Of a DNA stretch of 64,000 nucleotides, positions 35,461 to 48,440 are shown one piece after another (the first letter of the stretch is position 1; the number at the start of each line of letters is the position of its first letter). The stretch covers positions 1 through 64,000 of the forward strand of contig JAKUHH010000173.1 in NCBI GenBank assembly GCA_022701365.1, given 5' to 3'. This DNA comes from Mycocentrospora acerina. Its lineage: Eukaryota > Ascomycota > Dothideomycetes > Pleosporales. The notes beneath the pieces are model-generated. The model was not told the origin of the DNA. It did not search any database and saw nothing but the letters and a program-made list of their open reading frames with translations. Position numbers and translations under genes: made by a program.

Positions 35461-36322
35461 TCAACGTCGACCAGGAGGTGTATGAGGTTGAATTCTTGCC
35501 TTGTCTTGTTCCGCTTCCCAGACGTTCCTGAGGCTAACCATACGTTTATCAACGTATTCACTCATCAATCGTAAGACTTTGTTGGGTGTTCTGTGTTGGT
35601 TCGGTGGCCTCTTACTCACGTCACTGAGGCCGGGTTGTGGAACCTTCTTGATTAGATCCTCTTGTGCCATACTTTTCATAGGGTTGAATTGCTTCCAGTA
35701 CGGTTGTCGTTCAACAAAATCTTGATGAACTGCTCGCGACCGGTCGACTGTTACTTGAAACCATTTGGTCGCTGTCTTGTTCGTCGTAGGAGCGGTGAAG
35801 GGCATAGGTGGAGGCTTTTGCGGAGTCTTCGGTGGCTGAGGTCTGGAGGTTTGGGTAGAAAGTGTGCTGGGTCTGAGCAGCTGGTCGGCACCCAGGTTGG
35901 AGGATGCGTTGTGAAGGTCAGTACTACCCTCCATCTCCTCTTCTGCATCAGGAGACTGTATGTTGTCGCTGTCGGCAGGTACTACTTTCTCGAGGGCGAA
36001 GCGGATGGGCGATGCGTCAAGGGCCTGTTGCGCCGAGTCGGCAGAGCGATATATGACGAGGGCGATGTTGTCTGCAGGATTATGATATTCATACTAGGAC
36101 ACGAATAACATCAGAAACTGGGCATTCTCCTCTCCAGGCGCTGTGTTGATGATACAGTGTCTAGCATGGCGAAGGATTACGAACCCTTAAAGATTTGTAC
36201 ATGCTAATCTCCCCAAAACGTTGCAGCACACGGTACATTTCACGACTTTCCGACAGACTGGCTGGTCGTGGTATGATACGTAAGTGCACTGAACGCGCAG
36301 GCAAGAGCTGGCGGAGCGACAT
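35461..36322 (-). CDS. Putative mitochondrial protein with RRM-like N-terminus
   Basis: Exons 36185-36322 and 35461-36093 (intron 91 nt, GTTCGT...CTAG) give 256 residues. The start at 36322 (GCCATGTCG) gives a basic leader without acidic residues at first (MSLRQLLPARSVHLRIIPRP), as in mitochondrial presequences. Then REMYRVLQRFGEISMYKSLR and NIALVIYRSADSAQQALD look like the strands and helix of a degenerate RRM fold. A Pro-rich linker leads to a conserved-looking basic region (FQVTVDRSRAVHQDFVERQP, YWKQFNPM). No family name is known to me; organelle RNA binding is a guess from the fold. Confidence 0.65.
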
Positions 36323-36754
36323 GGCTGTGATGATGCAGTCGAGGCTAGAAGCCTGCCGCTGTGAAATAATGAGTTGCATTGCGCTCAAAGTCCGAGGTGG
36401 GGCGGCAATTTCGACATCACGTGCGAGGCGCGGCCATGATGAATCAAGTTAAGCTGAAATTGAGAGCGTGATCCGAGAACATTAAGATTTCTGCTCAGAA
36501 TGAACAGTAAATGTAGTACGACAATCAAGACTAAATAACAACGCCAGACTCGACCCGAAGGGAGCTCTGTAACACAAACAATAACGCCTGCCCATGCGCT
36601 CACTGCTGCAATCGCTTTTGATGTATAATGCAGCAAAACCCGTCCCAAATACGACGTGAGCCTCTCCAAATGGTATAAAACGCCTGCAAGCAATATGATA
36701 ACGCCGTGGCAATGCTGGAATAATTAATTTCGACCCTTGACCCTCGACCCATGA
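36323..36754. other. Intergenic, no gene seen
   Basis: Separates two minus-strand genes; acts as the upstream region of the mitochondrial-type gene. No motif noted. Confidence 0.5.
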
Positions 36755-37408
36755 TCATGTGACTCTTCTGGTAAAGGCGACACCGCCATCACCCCTCGTC
36801 CGTCTGCGCATCCTCACGCTCTTCGTGACTCTAGCACACGCGATTTCTCTGCGTTCTCCAGATCTTCGAATCGATGCTCCGACCAATAGGTTGGACCTTC
36901 TGATGGAGGTGTCGTAAACCATATCAATCCCCTCGTCACCTTCAGCCACAGTCGAGGACGAAGCTGACTGGCTGATTGTACAATGCTCCTCACTTTCAAT
37001 CATCTGTACCAGCCTTGATATATCCTTGATATATGAGGAGCAGCACTGCATGCGCGCATTGGCCTGTCGTTGCATGCGCAGGACTGAGGCTGAAACGCGA
37101 GAGTACGCCGGCCGGTCCGCCTGGCCCAACAGTTCGGTGGGGAAGGTACCCTCGTCGCTTGGCGGTGTGAGTGGGGCAGAAGGATAAGCGTTGTAGCGAG
37201 TGCAGGTGGCCAAATCGAGACGAAGACTTTGCTGGGTAAACTGCTGTGCTAGGTCGCCCATCAAGCACGGCGGCGGCGTTGGCAATCGACCTGGGAGCGT
37301 GTGCGACTCGAGCGAGGTTGACGTGGGGCAAACGGCTGGGTCGACCAGCTCGATTTGGAGCGTGGAACCGGGCCGAGGTATGGCGTTGAAGGAGAAGTCG
37401 CGAAACAT
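36755..37408 (-). CDS. Uncharacterised small fungal protein
   Basis: An uninterrupted 217-residue frame begins at an ATG at 37408. The sequence has Pro-rich patches (LPGRLPTPPP, SAPLTPPSDEG), a helical middle with Arg and Gln (SASVLRMQRQANARMQCC, YIKDISRLVQMIESEEHC) and a basic C-terminus (RVTKSVRMRRRTRGDGG). There is no signal peptide or membrane segment. The TPP/SDEG patches look like phosphorylation or PEST-type motifs. No family recognised. It is kept as a gene because codon content and amino-acid order look non-random and the ATG starts directly at a plausible N-terminus. Confidence 0.5.
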   Translation of the reverse strand: MFRDFSFNAIPRPGSTLQIELVDPAVCPTSTSLESHTLPGRLPTPPPCLMGDLAQQFTQQSLRLDLATCTRYNAYPSAPLTPPSDEGTFPTELLGQADRPAYSRVSASVLRMQRQANARMQCCSSYIKDISRLVQMIESEEHCTISQSASSSTVAEGDEGIDMVYDTSIRRSNLLVGASIRRSGERREIACARVTKSVRMRRRTRGDGGVAFTRRVT

Positions 37409-39889
37409 GGTGTGTCTGCGTTGAGAGTGTCCAGACGGTTGGTAGGATTATGTCGTCTGAAGCAAGTGGTGTAGTCGTTTGGAGAGAGAGTCGATGACAA
37501 CGGCGTGCTCCCGGCTGCGGGCACGACGGATCCTTAAAGGCAATAGGCATGTGAGCCAAGGCGACGGGCGCGAATCCGTGCATCTGGTTGGGAGCTAAGG
37601 GGTAGTGGGCCTCGCGGTGGCGTACGCCCATGGGCGCTGCTGCAACGTCCGGCTGTCGTGGTGGGCATTTGGCCTCTGGTCCAGATCGCCGAAAGCCAGA
37701 GTCGACGACACGAAGCGCGCATGCCTGCTTGCACGGTTCATGTGCACCGGCCGCCACTAGAGTCTCCTTCTTTTGCACGCTGGCCGTGCTGGTTGCGCTG
37801 GCCATGCTGGCTTGGGGGACAGCCACAAGCAGTAAACTCATGGAAGCCTTGCAGAAGCCATCGACCCCTCGCCTGTGATTTGATGGCCGATCAGCAGCGC
37901 TAGGCTCCACTTTAGTCCCTTCAACCGATCCCCCACGAATCGCATCATGCACCACTTCTGTTGCACACCATGCTAAAATTGGCTGGAAATCTCTCGTCAG
38001 CCAAGCTCCGACTTCTCAAGCATGCTCTGTGGCGAGCTGCAGCTGTTATTCCCGCGCCCCAAAGCCTCCGCTCTTCAGCCTACCCTATCCTGCCCTACCC
38101 TATCGTGCCCTTCTTTCATTGTCCTGTCCAGCCTGCGGGAAACAATAACGCTTCAACGGTCACAAACTTTAACCACTGGTGCCACGGCGAGCTTGTGGCA
38201 TTTGCAACACCCCACGCCCACAACCCTGAGTGTCGGGTTTTGCATCGATCTGGACCCTCTTGGTCGACTGTGACCGCAGGTTTGGAACTCTGCAGCTGCG
38301 TGAAACGGCCGTGAACTTGTTGCAAGCTCCCGCCTATCACAACCTTTCCTGACCACCTTGACATTAGTTCCCTGTTTCTTATGTTCCGTGTCTTGAACCA
38401 CGGGCTTCTGTCCGATTGTAGATGGAACAATCTACTCTCGCCTCGATCACCCTGCAATAAGCTGCAGCATGCGTCAACGTTCGTATCCTGTAAATCCTGC
38501 CCCAGACCCGATTCCCGCAAAATCACTGCACTCTGACGATCTCGACAACAGGGGGCAAGCAACACAGCGTTTGATTGGGTGAACCCTGATCGACTACCAG
38601 GCACGAGGCGCTCGGTGGATTCTTTGCCGGGATACCTGTCATGCATTGACTGGCGAACGGCGAACATGCCTTCTTGACAAGTCGCTCTTTCCGGATCAGC
38701 AAACATCTGGCAATTCGCCTACACCTAGCACCCTTTGGTGACAGCGCTTCTCACTACAAATCAGCCACCTCCAGGACAGGAACCTCTAGGAACCCCCAGG
38801 ACACAAATCTTGCCAACATCTGTCCAGCTCCTCAGCTTGTTATTTGGTACCGCCGCGGACGTCCTAGCTGTTAAACTTCTAATCATCCCCGAATGGGTTA
38901 CAGTAAGCTACATGAGGCAGGAGGCAGGACGAGAGTGATTCCTTCATCACTTCATTCGCAGACAGCTGCGGACGCCAAAAGACTACTGGCTGATCGACAG
39001 ATATGAGCTGAAGCTCCAATCGTCATCTATCGGCCTCACCGGAGAGCTGAAACAGCCTCGAGGCTCACCTTACAAGCACCCGTTCAAGAGGCAATAGGTA
39101 TACGCAATAACTAAATCAAAATGTTGTCCGTTCACAACCATGGTGCAATAGAATAAGACTGCCGTCTCTAAGATTAACAGATTGGAAACCTATCATTCCT
39201 CAATTCCAATCCGCTTTGATTCGTTTAACCGGTGATTGAGGGCAGACAAAAACCGTGTGTCAAGAAATCAATACAAAATGCTCAATCAAGCAAGTAGGTA
39301 TTGGACCTTTGAAGTTCGAGAGTTTGTGAACGTTAGAGAGTCAACCAAATTGAGACAGGTTCATCACAATCGACTCGGGTTTTTAAGACAAGCGACTGCG
39401 TTCTGTCTATTAATCCAACTACATCTTGCACCTTAGATATGGAAGCCAGGTACCAACTATCAATTACATCCCAACACAAAAACATCTTCTAGGTTGTCAT
39501 AATCTATATTGCTCTCACGATTCATGCCTAGCAGAGGATACGGATTCATGCAGGTTGACAACATAACCAGTGCCTCATCTGTGACACTAGAAATAAGACA
39601 AGTTCAAGGATGCGATAATTGTTCAGCCAACGGACCTTGCTTAATCAAAGTTGCCAAAATATTTGGAAACAACTGTCTAAGTATGCCACCTTTAACCTTT
39701 CGAGGCCACAATGCCTACCTACTGGTCAAGGCAGTTATTCAGATCATAAAGTCCAAGCGAGAAAACCACACGAACAAGATGCGCAGCGCATTCGATCAGT
39801 TCAGAAGAAGCATAGGCGCGATAGCTACAACCAGTTTCCTGTAGAGACTAGGAGAAGAAAACGTTGCCAAGAGCGTACGTGAGCGAGAG
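37409..39889. other. Gene-poor stretch, no gene supported
   Basis: 2.5 kb; several medium frames on both strands lack motifs. An open plus-strand stretch just upstream of 39890 might be an extra 5' exon of the next gene but cannot be joined convincingly. Confidence 0.45.
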
Positions 39890-40303
39890 ATGATTCATCT
39901 GCTCAAACATCTATGCCAAGCTTTCTTCCAACAGTGTAACATGAAGTTTGTGTTTGAATGGAATCTAGACTTTGTCGAACGCAATCAATTTAGCCGCACT
40001 AAGCCTTGCAAGAGCGATTGCACAACCTCCATAATCGAAATGAATCCATTCTCATATGAATACATTCCTCCTCACGGCAATCTCAACAGTCGGGTAATGT
40101 TTCGTCTTGATACGCTGATTCATGAGCTTGTACACGCACTTCTACTCCAGTTCGCTTGCCGTGATTGCAAGACATATGCCGTTGATGTCTGTGATTCAGG
40201 AGGCCATGGAGTAAAATGGCATGAGCTTGCACAAGTGGTCAAGCATGCTGCAGAACATCACCTCAATCTTCCCGTCGTAATGGGTCAGTTTGGGCTTGGC
40301 TAA
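39890..40303 (+). CDS. Small SprT-like zinc metallopeptidase domain protein
   Basis: 137-residue frame from the ATG at 39890. It carries the zinc-protease signature LIHELVHALL (HExxH) preceded by RVMFRLDT, then CRDCKTYAVDVCDSGGHGVKWHELA, where a downstream His in GGHG or KWHE is the likely third ligand. This is the core arrangement of SprT-like domains (Spartan/Wss1-related, DNA-protein crosslink or stress proteases). The protein is short: no DNA-binding or SHP/PIP motifs follow, and an in-frame stop lies at 39841. It could be a complete minimal protein, or the last exon of a longer gene whose upstream exons are unclear. Confidence 0.6.
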   Translation: MIHLLKHLCQAFFQQCNMKFVFEWNLDFVERNQFSRTKPCKSDCTTSIIEMNPFSYEYIPPHGNLNSRVMFRLDTLIHELVHALLLQFACRDCKTYAVDVCDSGGHGVKWHELAQVVKHAAEHHLNLPVVMGQFGLG

Positions 40304-43300
40304 AGCCTATCAACGTAGCAAATCGCAGCTTGAGTAGACCCCGATAGTGCAAGGATTTGGTGAGATATTTCGAAAAGAAATCCCTAGTATAAACTTTAGT
40401 ATAAAAATGCGATCATAGTTAAGATCTATTCATCATTTAATTTCCCTTCTCGTATGCTTTACTTTTTCTGGGCCGTCCCACACTTCGTTCTATGCGTTTC
40501 TTCTTTTCTGTACGTATACCACCTCGTGAATCTACGGATGATATACTCACCGCAATTAATCTCGTGCTCGATCTTTGTTTTATTCGCCACTCTCACACCG
40601 CTTCCGATCGCTAGCTGTGGCCCCTTTTCTATCGTCAATCAGCATCATTGATGATGTATGTCCTCATGTCTGTGCTTTCTGACAGTGCAATATCCAAGTA
40701 AAGCTAGGAGTCAGGCTCCTTATTTTGCACCAAAATGCTGATTTACTTAAATAATGTTGATTAGAAATAATACTGTTTGCTAAAAGTCACATCATTTGGT
40801 GTTTAAGCAAAGGTAACTAAATTCATGAATTTTCAAATCAAACCTATAATTTGACAGCGACATCAACGTAGGCAAGTATTTCAGGCATTTAACATAGAAT
40901 CGTGATTACAATTTACCTGCGTGGGTTCAAAATGTAGACTATGTCAGAAAACAAAGTTCAAACAAAGTGCTCAAAATCTTGGAGTCATCAAGGTGGATTA
41001 GAGTGCTAGCTGAGACTCGAGGAAGCAGAAAAGTACTGGAATAAGACGAACATGTGTAAAAGGCTCTATGAGCAATAATTTCGTATCCTTCTTAGCCACA
41101 GTACTTGTGTTGAGACACTCTATGTCGCTTATGTGCTCAATCATTTTGTATCCCCTACGGCTTCTTTCAAGAAAGTTAATACTAACATATACAGACAGAG
41201 CAATATCGAACGAGCTGCATATCAACCCATCATAAAAACATGATTCGAAATCGATTTACTTGCACAGCTAAGATCTTTTACATGGCTCTGTTTTACTACC
41301 GTGGAATTATTTTACCCAAGAAATCATGGAGAAATTTTCGATGATTATCTCGTGTTCAATGTAGGGACACCGATTACTTAACTACTTGCATTCAAGTACC
41401 ATTAGCTCTTGTTAACATTCTCCCACTTTACATTCAGTTCGTCGAAACTGGTATCACACTCCTCCTGCGAATCTCTTCTCGCGTTGTATTTTCTAGTAGT
41501 TTCGCGATGGAGCATCTTTTGTATATATCGATAGTTAGTATTTGCCAAACGTGAAGATTTGCAGGACTCTCTTGCCTTACGAGAGGGATGAGGATCATCT
41601 TATACAGCTGCCGATTTGTGAAGTTGAGATAGGGCATCTGAGCTTTCTTGCTTGCGAGTATATTGCTCAATGCCCCACATCGCGTCAGTACCACCGCGGT
41701 TGTAGAGAAATTCGCAGAACCTGTCTATATCAAGGGCATCAGTCCTTTGCTTTTGCTGTTCTGCCCAAGATATACAGACCCAAGGAACGATCTCCCGGAC
41801 TCGGTGGTGATTGGCGGTAATCTTTACGTCGTCTTCGCTGAAACTAGAGCGATGCTGAGACTTGCTATCCAAGTCAGAATTATCCTTGTTTTGGTGGCTT
41901 TTGTCAGTCATAATGCAATTACTGCCACCACCTTTGACATTCAAGGTAATGTTTCTATTCAACCTCTTTGAAGAGAGATCCAAAATGAATCCTAAAGACT
42001 TATTGTCCTAGATACAGACGAATAGATAGCCAGCAGGTGTAGTTTATACTGCTGGTTGCTCACACGCCGTCTGTGAACAATGTCAAACCTGGCATAGTTT
42101 TGGCTGCACAATTTTATTCCGTTTTCTTCCTGATCTTTGTACACCTTTTTAACCCACTAGATACTCTTGGGGAAAGCCCGATCCCGCTGCTTGGATGTTT
42201 TTGAATCCTATCAAAATGGTTCGCGTGAAAGCAAGTCTCTGACTCCCCTTGGTCGCTCCATGGTTGAGACCTAGTATCCTCGGGTCTATCCACCAACAGC
42301 ATGAAGTTTAATGCGAATCACTCACATTACTTCATATGTCATCGTCATAAGTCATCTAGTTTTCTTGGCAGTGAATAGGCCACAAATAGCTGTGCGACCT
42401 TCGCCACAACATAGAAATTTAACTCCAAGTCAAAGCCTTGCGAAAGCTTCACCTACCTGTACTTGTAAACCTTTCTTGGCCTATTTTTCTGATTCTGCTA
42501 ACACTCAAAGTCTAGATCTCCCACCTCAAATTTGGAATGTGACGACAACCAAGATACAACCTCTGATGCGTCAACAACTCCCATGGGGCTGCATAATCCT
42601 ATCTACAACTGAAATGAAAATGCGACTGTAACCAAAGCTCACTGTCGCGAATTTCTACTGTACAATACAATAAACGGCGATTGCCAAAAATTATTTCAGA
42701 GGCACCTTACGTGCAGGTACTCATATTATCTTCACCACTCAGACCACCGCGTGTCTGTCCCCGATCCAAACCTTCACTCCTCATGAGGCGACATATCGAA
42801 ATAGAGCAACTTGTTCGAGTGCACGTTACTACGTTGGAAGAAATAACAATTCGGCTACGTGATATTCGAAAAAATCAATACTCACTACGACTCCAGAACA
42901 ATCAGTAGAAGTTTGTGTATCTGTTACAATTACTTCACCTAACCACTCAGAGTGAAATCTCGGAAGTGCTCCCTTGGTGCAATTATACTGATAAGATCTA
43001 CTCCTGGAATGCGTTAGGTGCGTAAAGCCTAAGCGCTTCGATATCAAGGATTTGCAAAAGGATTAGCGTGGATTAAGTGGCCACATCGTAGTTGCTGCTA
43101 AGGGGACTCGCGAAAGCTCGAGAATTTCATAATACGCCAATAGGAGAATGGCGATCATACAAGAAGGTACAATGTGTTGAGCCAAGGTTACGATTTCGCT
43201 TGAAGTAGCTTTGCCTACCCTCGAACTTCTGTCAACCTCTCCAGAGATGTCATGCTTCATTCCAATCACAAAAACTCGTTTAAACAAGTCTCATACAACG

Positions 43301-43339
43301 CCAGTCTATGCATATAAAAAAAACAAGAAAAAATCCCTC
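40304..43339. other. Gene-poor stretch, no gene supported
   Basis: 3 kb of AT-leaning DNA. A pair of overlapping minus-strand frames (about 41434-41983) has protein-like wording (NFTNRQLYKMILIPL, DIYKRCSIAKLLENT) but no family, start or splice sites could be fixed; it may be a decayed gene. Confidence 0.4.
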
Positions 43340-45958
43340 TCAATGCCCTACCCCGCCAGCTACCCAGTTCATGAACTCAGGATCACCTGGATTGGGGAAC
43401 AGACCGCGATCTTGTTGTGGCTGTTGTTGCGCTTGGTCTTGAACAATAGGCACTATGCCCTGGTTCAGTTGCTGCTGTTGTTCTTGTTGTCGTCTACGCT
43501 CCTCCTCCTGTCGCCGCTGGCGTTGCGCACGATAGTACAATAAAAATGCTAGTGCTCCGCTGAGTGCCAGAATGGCAAGGGATTCAAGAATGTCAGAATC
43601 GATATCATCGTCGTAGTAGTCATCGCCGACTACGTGTGTATCGTCGTGATCTTCGGGCTCGTAATCATCCCAACCTGCGAGTTCGGCTTCCAAGAAGGCG
43701 GCCAACCATTCAGAAAGGGTCCGATCTTTTTTAACAACTAGAAAATCGTCAGTATTCGTCTTATGCTGCCGTAAGAAATACACGACTCACCGGGCTCCTC
43801 CTGGATTGATTTGACGTCTCCGTTAGTGACGGTGTTCCACCAACTTCGAAACCTGAGCTTGTAAAGTGCTAGTTTGACTGGAAGGTAGGCCTCGCGGGGA
43901 TTGGTTTCAAGTGCCCAGTCGTAGTGTCTTTTAGCAAGGTGGAAGTCTTGATCAATACCGATACCGTTTTCATGCATCCACCCTAGGTTCCACATAGCTT
44001 GCGCACTTTGCATAGTGTCAGCGGCGGCTTGATAACAGGCCGCAGCTTTCTCAGAATCTGGAGGTGTACCGAGTCCTTGGAGATAGTAGTCACCCATCTT
44101 GACCATTGAGTCGACGTTTTTTTGCTCAGCGGAGCGTGCCCAGTAAATTAATGCAAGAACCGCATCACTAGCAAGCGAGGCTTTCTTCCTCATAAAAGGA
44201 ACAAGAGAACCAAAAGTGAAACGGGGTTTGGCCTGGTCAAGAAGGTATGCCACGTTTGCCTGCGCGACTTCGAAACCTTGCTCAGCGGCCATCATGTAAC
44301 TTACTAAGGCTGTCTCCAAATCACCATTTAGATATGCCTCGTTTGCCTCGGGGAATGACGTTGACACAAGTTCAGCCTTTTCGGCGACAATCTTGTAATA
44401 GGCGGCTGCCACTGAACAAGATTTGTCACGACCAACCCCATTGTGTGTGAGCTCTGCCAGATAGTAATAAGCCTCAAGATGGCCATGTCGCGCACCTAGA
44501 TCGAAGTATTTCATGGCAGTCGGAACGTCGCCTTGATCTAGGAAAAGGGCGCCGAGCCGCACTTGCGCAACCGCCAAATCCTGGTCGGCAGCTGCTCCGA
44601 ATAACTCTGCAGCCTTGACGGCATCTTTGGGCACACCAAATCCATTGAGATACATGATTCCCATCGAGTATTGCGAAAGTGCGTCTCCATGCTCAATGCC
44701 ACGTCTGAACCACGTTTTGGCGATATCAAAGCTTTGTGGCATACCCTCACCCCGCAGGAACATGCGTCCAAGATAGCCGGCCGCCTTGGACGCCAGCTTC
44801 TCAACGAGAGGCGAGACGTTCTGTCTGGTCTTCCCATCTCTTGTCCAATTCATCCGGGCGAGCTCAAGAAATCGCTTTTTGGCGGCTGGCAAGTCCCGTT
44901 TTGATGTTCGAGCTCCGTCGTAATTGAGCTTCGCAAGGTTGAAACTAGCCCTCACGTCGCCCTTTCGAGCTTGGAGATCCATGTATTCGACCACATCGTC
45001 CAGCGAGGAGTAGGCGTCAGAATGGACATGTGTTGTCTTGGCATTTTGTCCTGAGCTGCTCGAGCTCGCGCCTTCTCCGTACACGCCGCCCTCCTCGTCG
45101 GCAATCTTGAAAGACTCTCTAGGCATCGAGTGTCCGCCTGGTGGTCCCGATCGCATGTATTTGATTGCCTTGTTGGCAGCCTCCTTGTAGTAGTGCACAG
45201 CCTCCTCACAGTTCCGTGGTGTTGAAATGCCAGACGAGTGGCGGTATGCAATGGCCATTTCTGATCGCACGTCTCCGCCTTCTGCAGCCAGCGTGTAATA
45301 CAGCATCGCCCTGGCCTGGTCCTGCTTCACGGCGCCGCCGAGACCAGTGGCATGCAGAAAACCAACCATGTGTTGCGCCGAGGCGTTTCCGTTCAGCGTC
45401 GCGAGCTCGTGGTAGCGTCGAAAGGCTTCGGGGTAGTTGCGTGGGTGCGTGTAATTGCCGTAAAAGTTCATCTCGGCGAGCGTGAACAGGGCATCGGGGG
45501 CGTGGTGGGCAGCAGCTTCTTCCAGCAGCTCGACGGCGCGAGAAAGAGGCGGAGCAAGCTTCTTTGGCTGCGTGTCTGTCGTCAGGAGCTCCTGCTGCGG
45601 CGGGCCGTTCATGAACAGGAGGAAGAAGACCTCCTTGGCGTAGTATGCGCTGGCTCCGAGGATGCCCGACTTTTTGTCGAAGTCGTACCAGGGCGCTGAT
45701 GCTGGCTTGATCCTCTGCAGCAGCGTCATGGCCTCCTCGTAGGCCAGCGCTCCCTGGTGAGCATCTGCGCCTTCTCCAGCGCCCCCCCAAGCCGACTGCC
45801 AGGCGCCGTCTCCAGCAAGCGGTTTCTGTTGCGAATGCGTGCCGTCACTGCCATCGTATTGCGCCAAACCAAGGGACAGGAATAGGGACAGGAGAACTAG
45901 CGGCCTACAGTCAGTCAGGACCCCGTTGCCATGTTCTACATGCTCACGTACCAAACAT
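43340..45958 (-). CDS. HRD3: ERAD component Hrd3/SEL1L-like, Sel1 repeats
   Basis: Exons 45952-45958, 43791-45896 and 43340-43737 (introns 55 and 53 nt) give 836 residues. The 7-bp first exon (ATGTTTG) joins to complete a signal peptide, MFVLLSLFLSLGLAQ; the alternative acceptor upstream would create a stop. The luminal part has many Sel1-type TPR repeats (SAQHMVGFLHATGLGG, AAGYLGRMFLRGEG, SQYSMGIMYLNGFGVPKD, AMWNLGWMHENGIGID). A single membrane helix near the C-terminus (ILESLAILALSGALAFLLYY) is followed by a Gln/Arg-rich tail. This is the plan of Hrd3, the substrate-receptor partner of the Hrd1 ubiquitin ligase in the ER membrane. An acidic loop precedes the helix. Confidence 0.9.
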
Positions 45959-46534
45959 ATGCGGCACTCGCCGCTGCAATCGTGGCCTCATCTTGCAAGT
46001 ATGTCAATGTGCCGGATGCTCAAGGCAAAGAAGATCATGGCGTCATCTCAAAGCAAAGGAAAGACGAACGCGACTGCTTCAAGCCGTGTGGGGTGAGACT
46101 GTTTACAAGAGGCCAGCTTTCCACAAGCAAGGCCGCCGCTAGGCCCAATCAGCGTCTACGTCATTCACGGTCCAACGGTCCAACGGTCCAACCACCCAAC
46201 AACGGGCCAACCGTCCAACACCCTCGGCGGGTGCTGCCCTGGCGGATTGCAGCTTCGTCCTCCGCGCTGTTGCAAGACGGCTGTCCACAGCTTCCCAGTC
46301 ACACCGAGTCTGCTTTTAGCTTCACGCGTTGGGCAGCTTGCAAAACAGTTCGTCGCGTGCCTCGGACTCGGTCGCTCGCTCTCGAGCACTTTCCGCATTT
46401 GTCATCTTTCACAAACATTGAATCTGTGCACGCCTCATCATCGTCATGGCTCTGGTACCTCGATAGTTGCTCTCCACCTCTGCACTTTGCCAATATCTAT
46501 ATTCTGTCCTTGTCTCCGCTTCGTTTGTGCAAAC
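45959..46534. promoter_or_regulatory. Shared promoter of HRD3 and MFS gene
   Basis: 576 bp between divergent start codons. At about 46168-46222 a run of ACGGTCCA/CCAAC units is visible. No known binding site can be assigned. Confidence 0.5.
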
Positions 46535-48440
46535 ATGAGATCCGACCGCAGTGATGGAGATCGGGAGCCCTTGCTTCGCCGCCCAACATCCTCTACTCTA
46601 TCAGTAGGAGATGTAAAGGAGGAGGATGCAGCCATTTCCATATCTCGGGGGGCCTTCATTGTGCTGTCCATCGGCTTGCTCATATTTCTTCAAGGTATCT
46701 ATCCTTTTCTCACTTACAAAGTCTGAATATAGCGTACATCCGCGACGCATCGACTCGTGCGAATCGTTCATAGCGAAATCAGCATCCTTTGAATTCTTCC
46801 AATCAATGTGTTTTTGGTCAGATTCTTACCTCTACTCTCTACTTTTCCTGACGTCAAACTAGCAACAAACATGTCCATCCTCACTACCACCCAATCCTCC
46901 ATTGCTGCCGACCTCGATGCCTTCGAGAATGCTAGTTGGTTGACTTCATCGTATTTGATCGCCATGTCATCTATGGCCCCCCTGGTAGGCAGATTGTCCC
47001 AGGTCTTTAGTCCGCGCCTCTGCATGTTTTGCTCAACCATCATAATCTGCATTGGTACTGCTATTACTGCCACTGCCACATCTTTTGAGATGTTCATAGT
47101 GGGCAGAGTATGTACGGGAGCTGGTGGCGGTGGTATCATCATTGTGGCTAGCATCCTGGTCATTCAAATGACTTCTCCGAGGCGACGAGGGCTTTACATA
47201 GGCCTTGTGAACTCGGGAGTGACTATCGGCGTTTCCTTGGGAGCCGTAATAGCCGGTGCACTCGAGCCCAAGATCGGATGGGTAGGCCTCTCACCTGTAA
47301 CATTCACACCGACTTCTGTATATGATAGCTGACTCCCAAAAGAAACCCCTCTTTGGAATCCAGGCTCCTCTTAGCCTAATCGCAGGATTTGGCCTCCTCC
47401 TTTCAATCCCCGCAAGCCATACCTCCAAGAACGACACATATATCAATCTCTCCGTCAAGGAAAAAATTGTACGCATCGACTACTCTGGAGCGTTGCTATT
47501 GATCGCCACTATCGTTCTATTCCTGCTTGGGTTGTCTGGCCCACGCGTCCTTCCAACGCCGCTCATACTGTCTGCTCTGGCTCTGCCAGTCTTCGTCTTG
47601 AACGAGGTTTACATAGCAAAAGATCCCATCATTCCTGTCTCCGTCCTGCAGTCTCGTGGAACACTACTTACTTGCCTCGCGACAACAGGCTTCATGATGG
47701 CACGCTGGTCTATTCTGTTCTACACGCCTGTATATGCTCTCTCTGTCCGGAACTGGCGACCGGCTGTAGCTGGATCAATTCTTCTTCCGACTAACGCTGG
47801 CTTCGCTACTGGCGGTTTGCTCGCTGGTGTTTTCCACATCAAGAGAACCGGCAGCTTCTACATGCATAGCATTATCTCCATGGCTCTCTTTCCACTCACT
47901 ATGCTTGTTTTATCATTTATATCAACGCCCACTAGCTCATGGGGCCTGTATGTTCTAGTCGTCTTTCTCAACGGACTTGTTACTGGTGCAGCTATGAACT
48001 ACACCTTGGTCCACCTCTTACATTTGACGCCCATAGACGTGCATCCCATTATTCTGTCCTTACTTGCTACATTTCGCGGCTTTGCAGGCAGCTTCGGGTC
48101 AGCAATTGGCGGGGGTCTCTTCGGACGTGTTTTACACAAGTCTCTTGCGCGTGGTTTTGCGAACGCGGGGCTTAAGCATCGTGCTGACTTGATCCGAAGG
48201 CTTTTGGGCAGCCCAGCGCTAGTGGGGACATTGGAGGGTGTAGAGAGAGCTATTGCCGTGGGAGCGTACGAAGACGCACTGAAGGCACTATTCCTGAGCG
48301 CTGTGGGCTTGTCTATGGTTGTTGTCATCGTACAGGCATGCACAGGCTGGAAGGAGCCGGCGAATAAGGATGCGTTTCTGGCGCAAGAGGAAGAAGACGA
48401 AGAGATCCTCGGCGAGGGGGGATTATTTGCGGCGTCTTAA
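46535..48440 (+). CDS. MFS transporter, DHA2/vacuolar basic amino-acid type
   Basis: Exons 46535-46694, 46863-47281 and 47343-48440 (introns 168 and 61 nt) give 558 residues. The hydrophilic N-terminus has DREPLLRR, a dileucine-type vacuolar sorting motif. After helix 1 come FLQATNMSILTTTQSSIAAD and SSYLIAMSSMAPLVGRLSQV (loop 2-3 MFS motif), GRVCTGAGGGGI, and MTSPRRRGLYIGLVNSGV (motif between helices 4 and 5), then many more helices. The sequence order resembles Vba/Fnx-type vacuolar transporters for basic amino acids, a branch of 14-helix DHA2 proteins. Substrate is inferred only. The first intron was placed where the family sequence resumes; an earlier acceptor near 46731 leads to a stop. 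Confidence 0.85.

Noticed and set aside
35157..35561. 134-residue minus-strand frame joined to the mitochondrial-type gene through a GC-AG intron (AAG|GCAAGA)
   Set aside because: No convincing acceptor and no recognisable sequence; the stop at 35461 gives a sensible C-terminus.
41434..41983. Two overlapping minus-strand frames with protein-like wording
   Set aside because: Neither could be assigned to a family or joined by splice sites; mentioned only in the gap entry.
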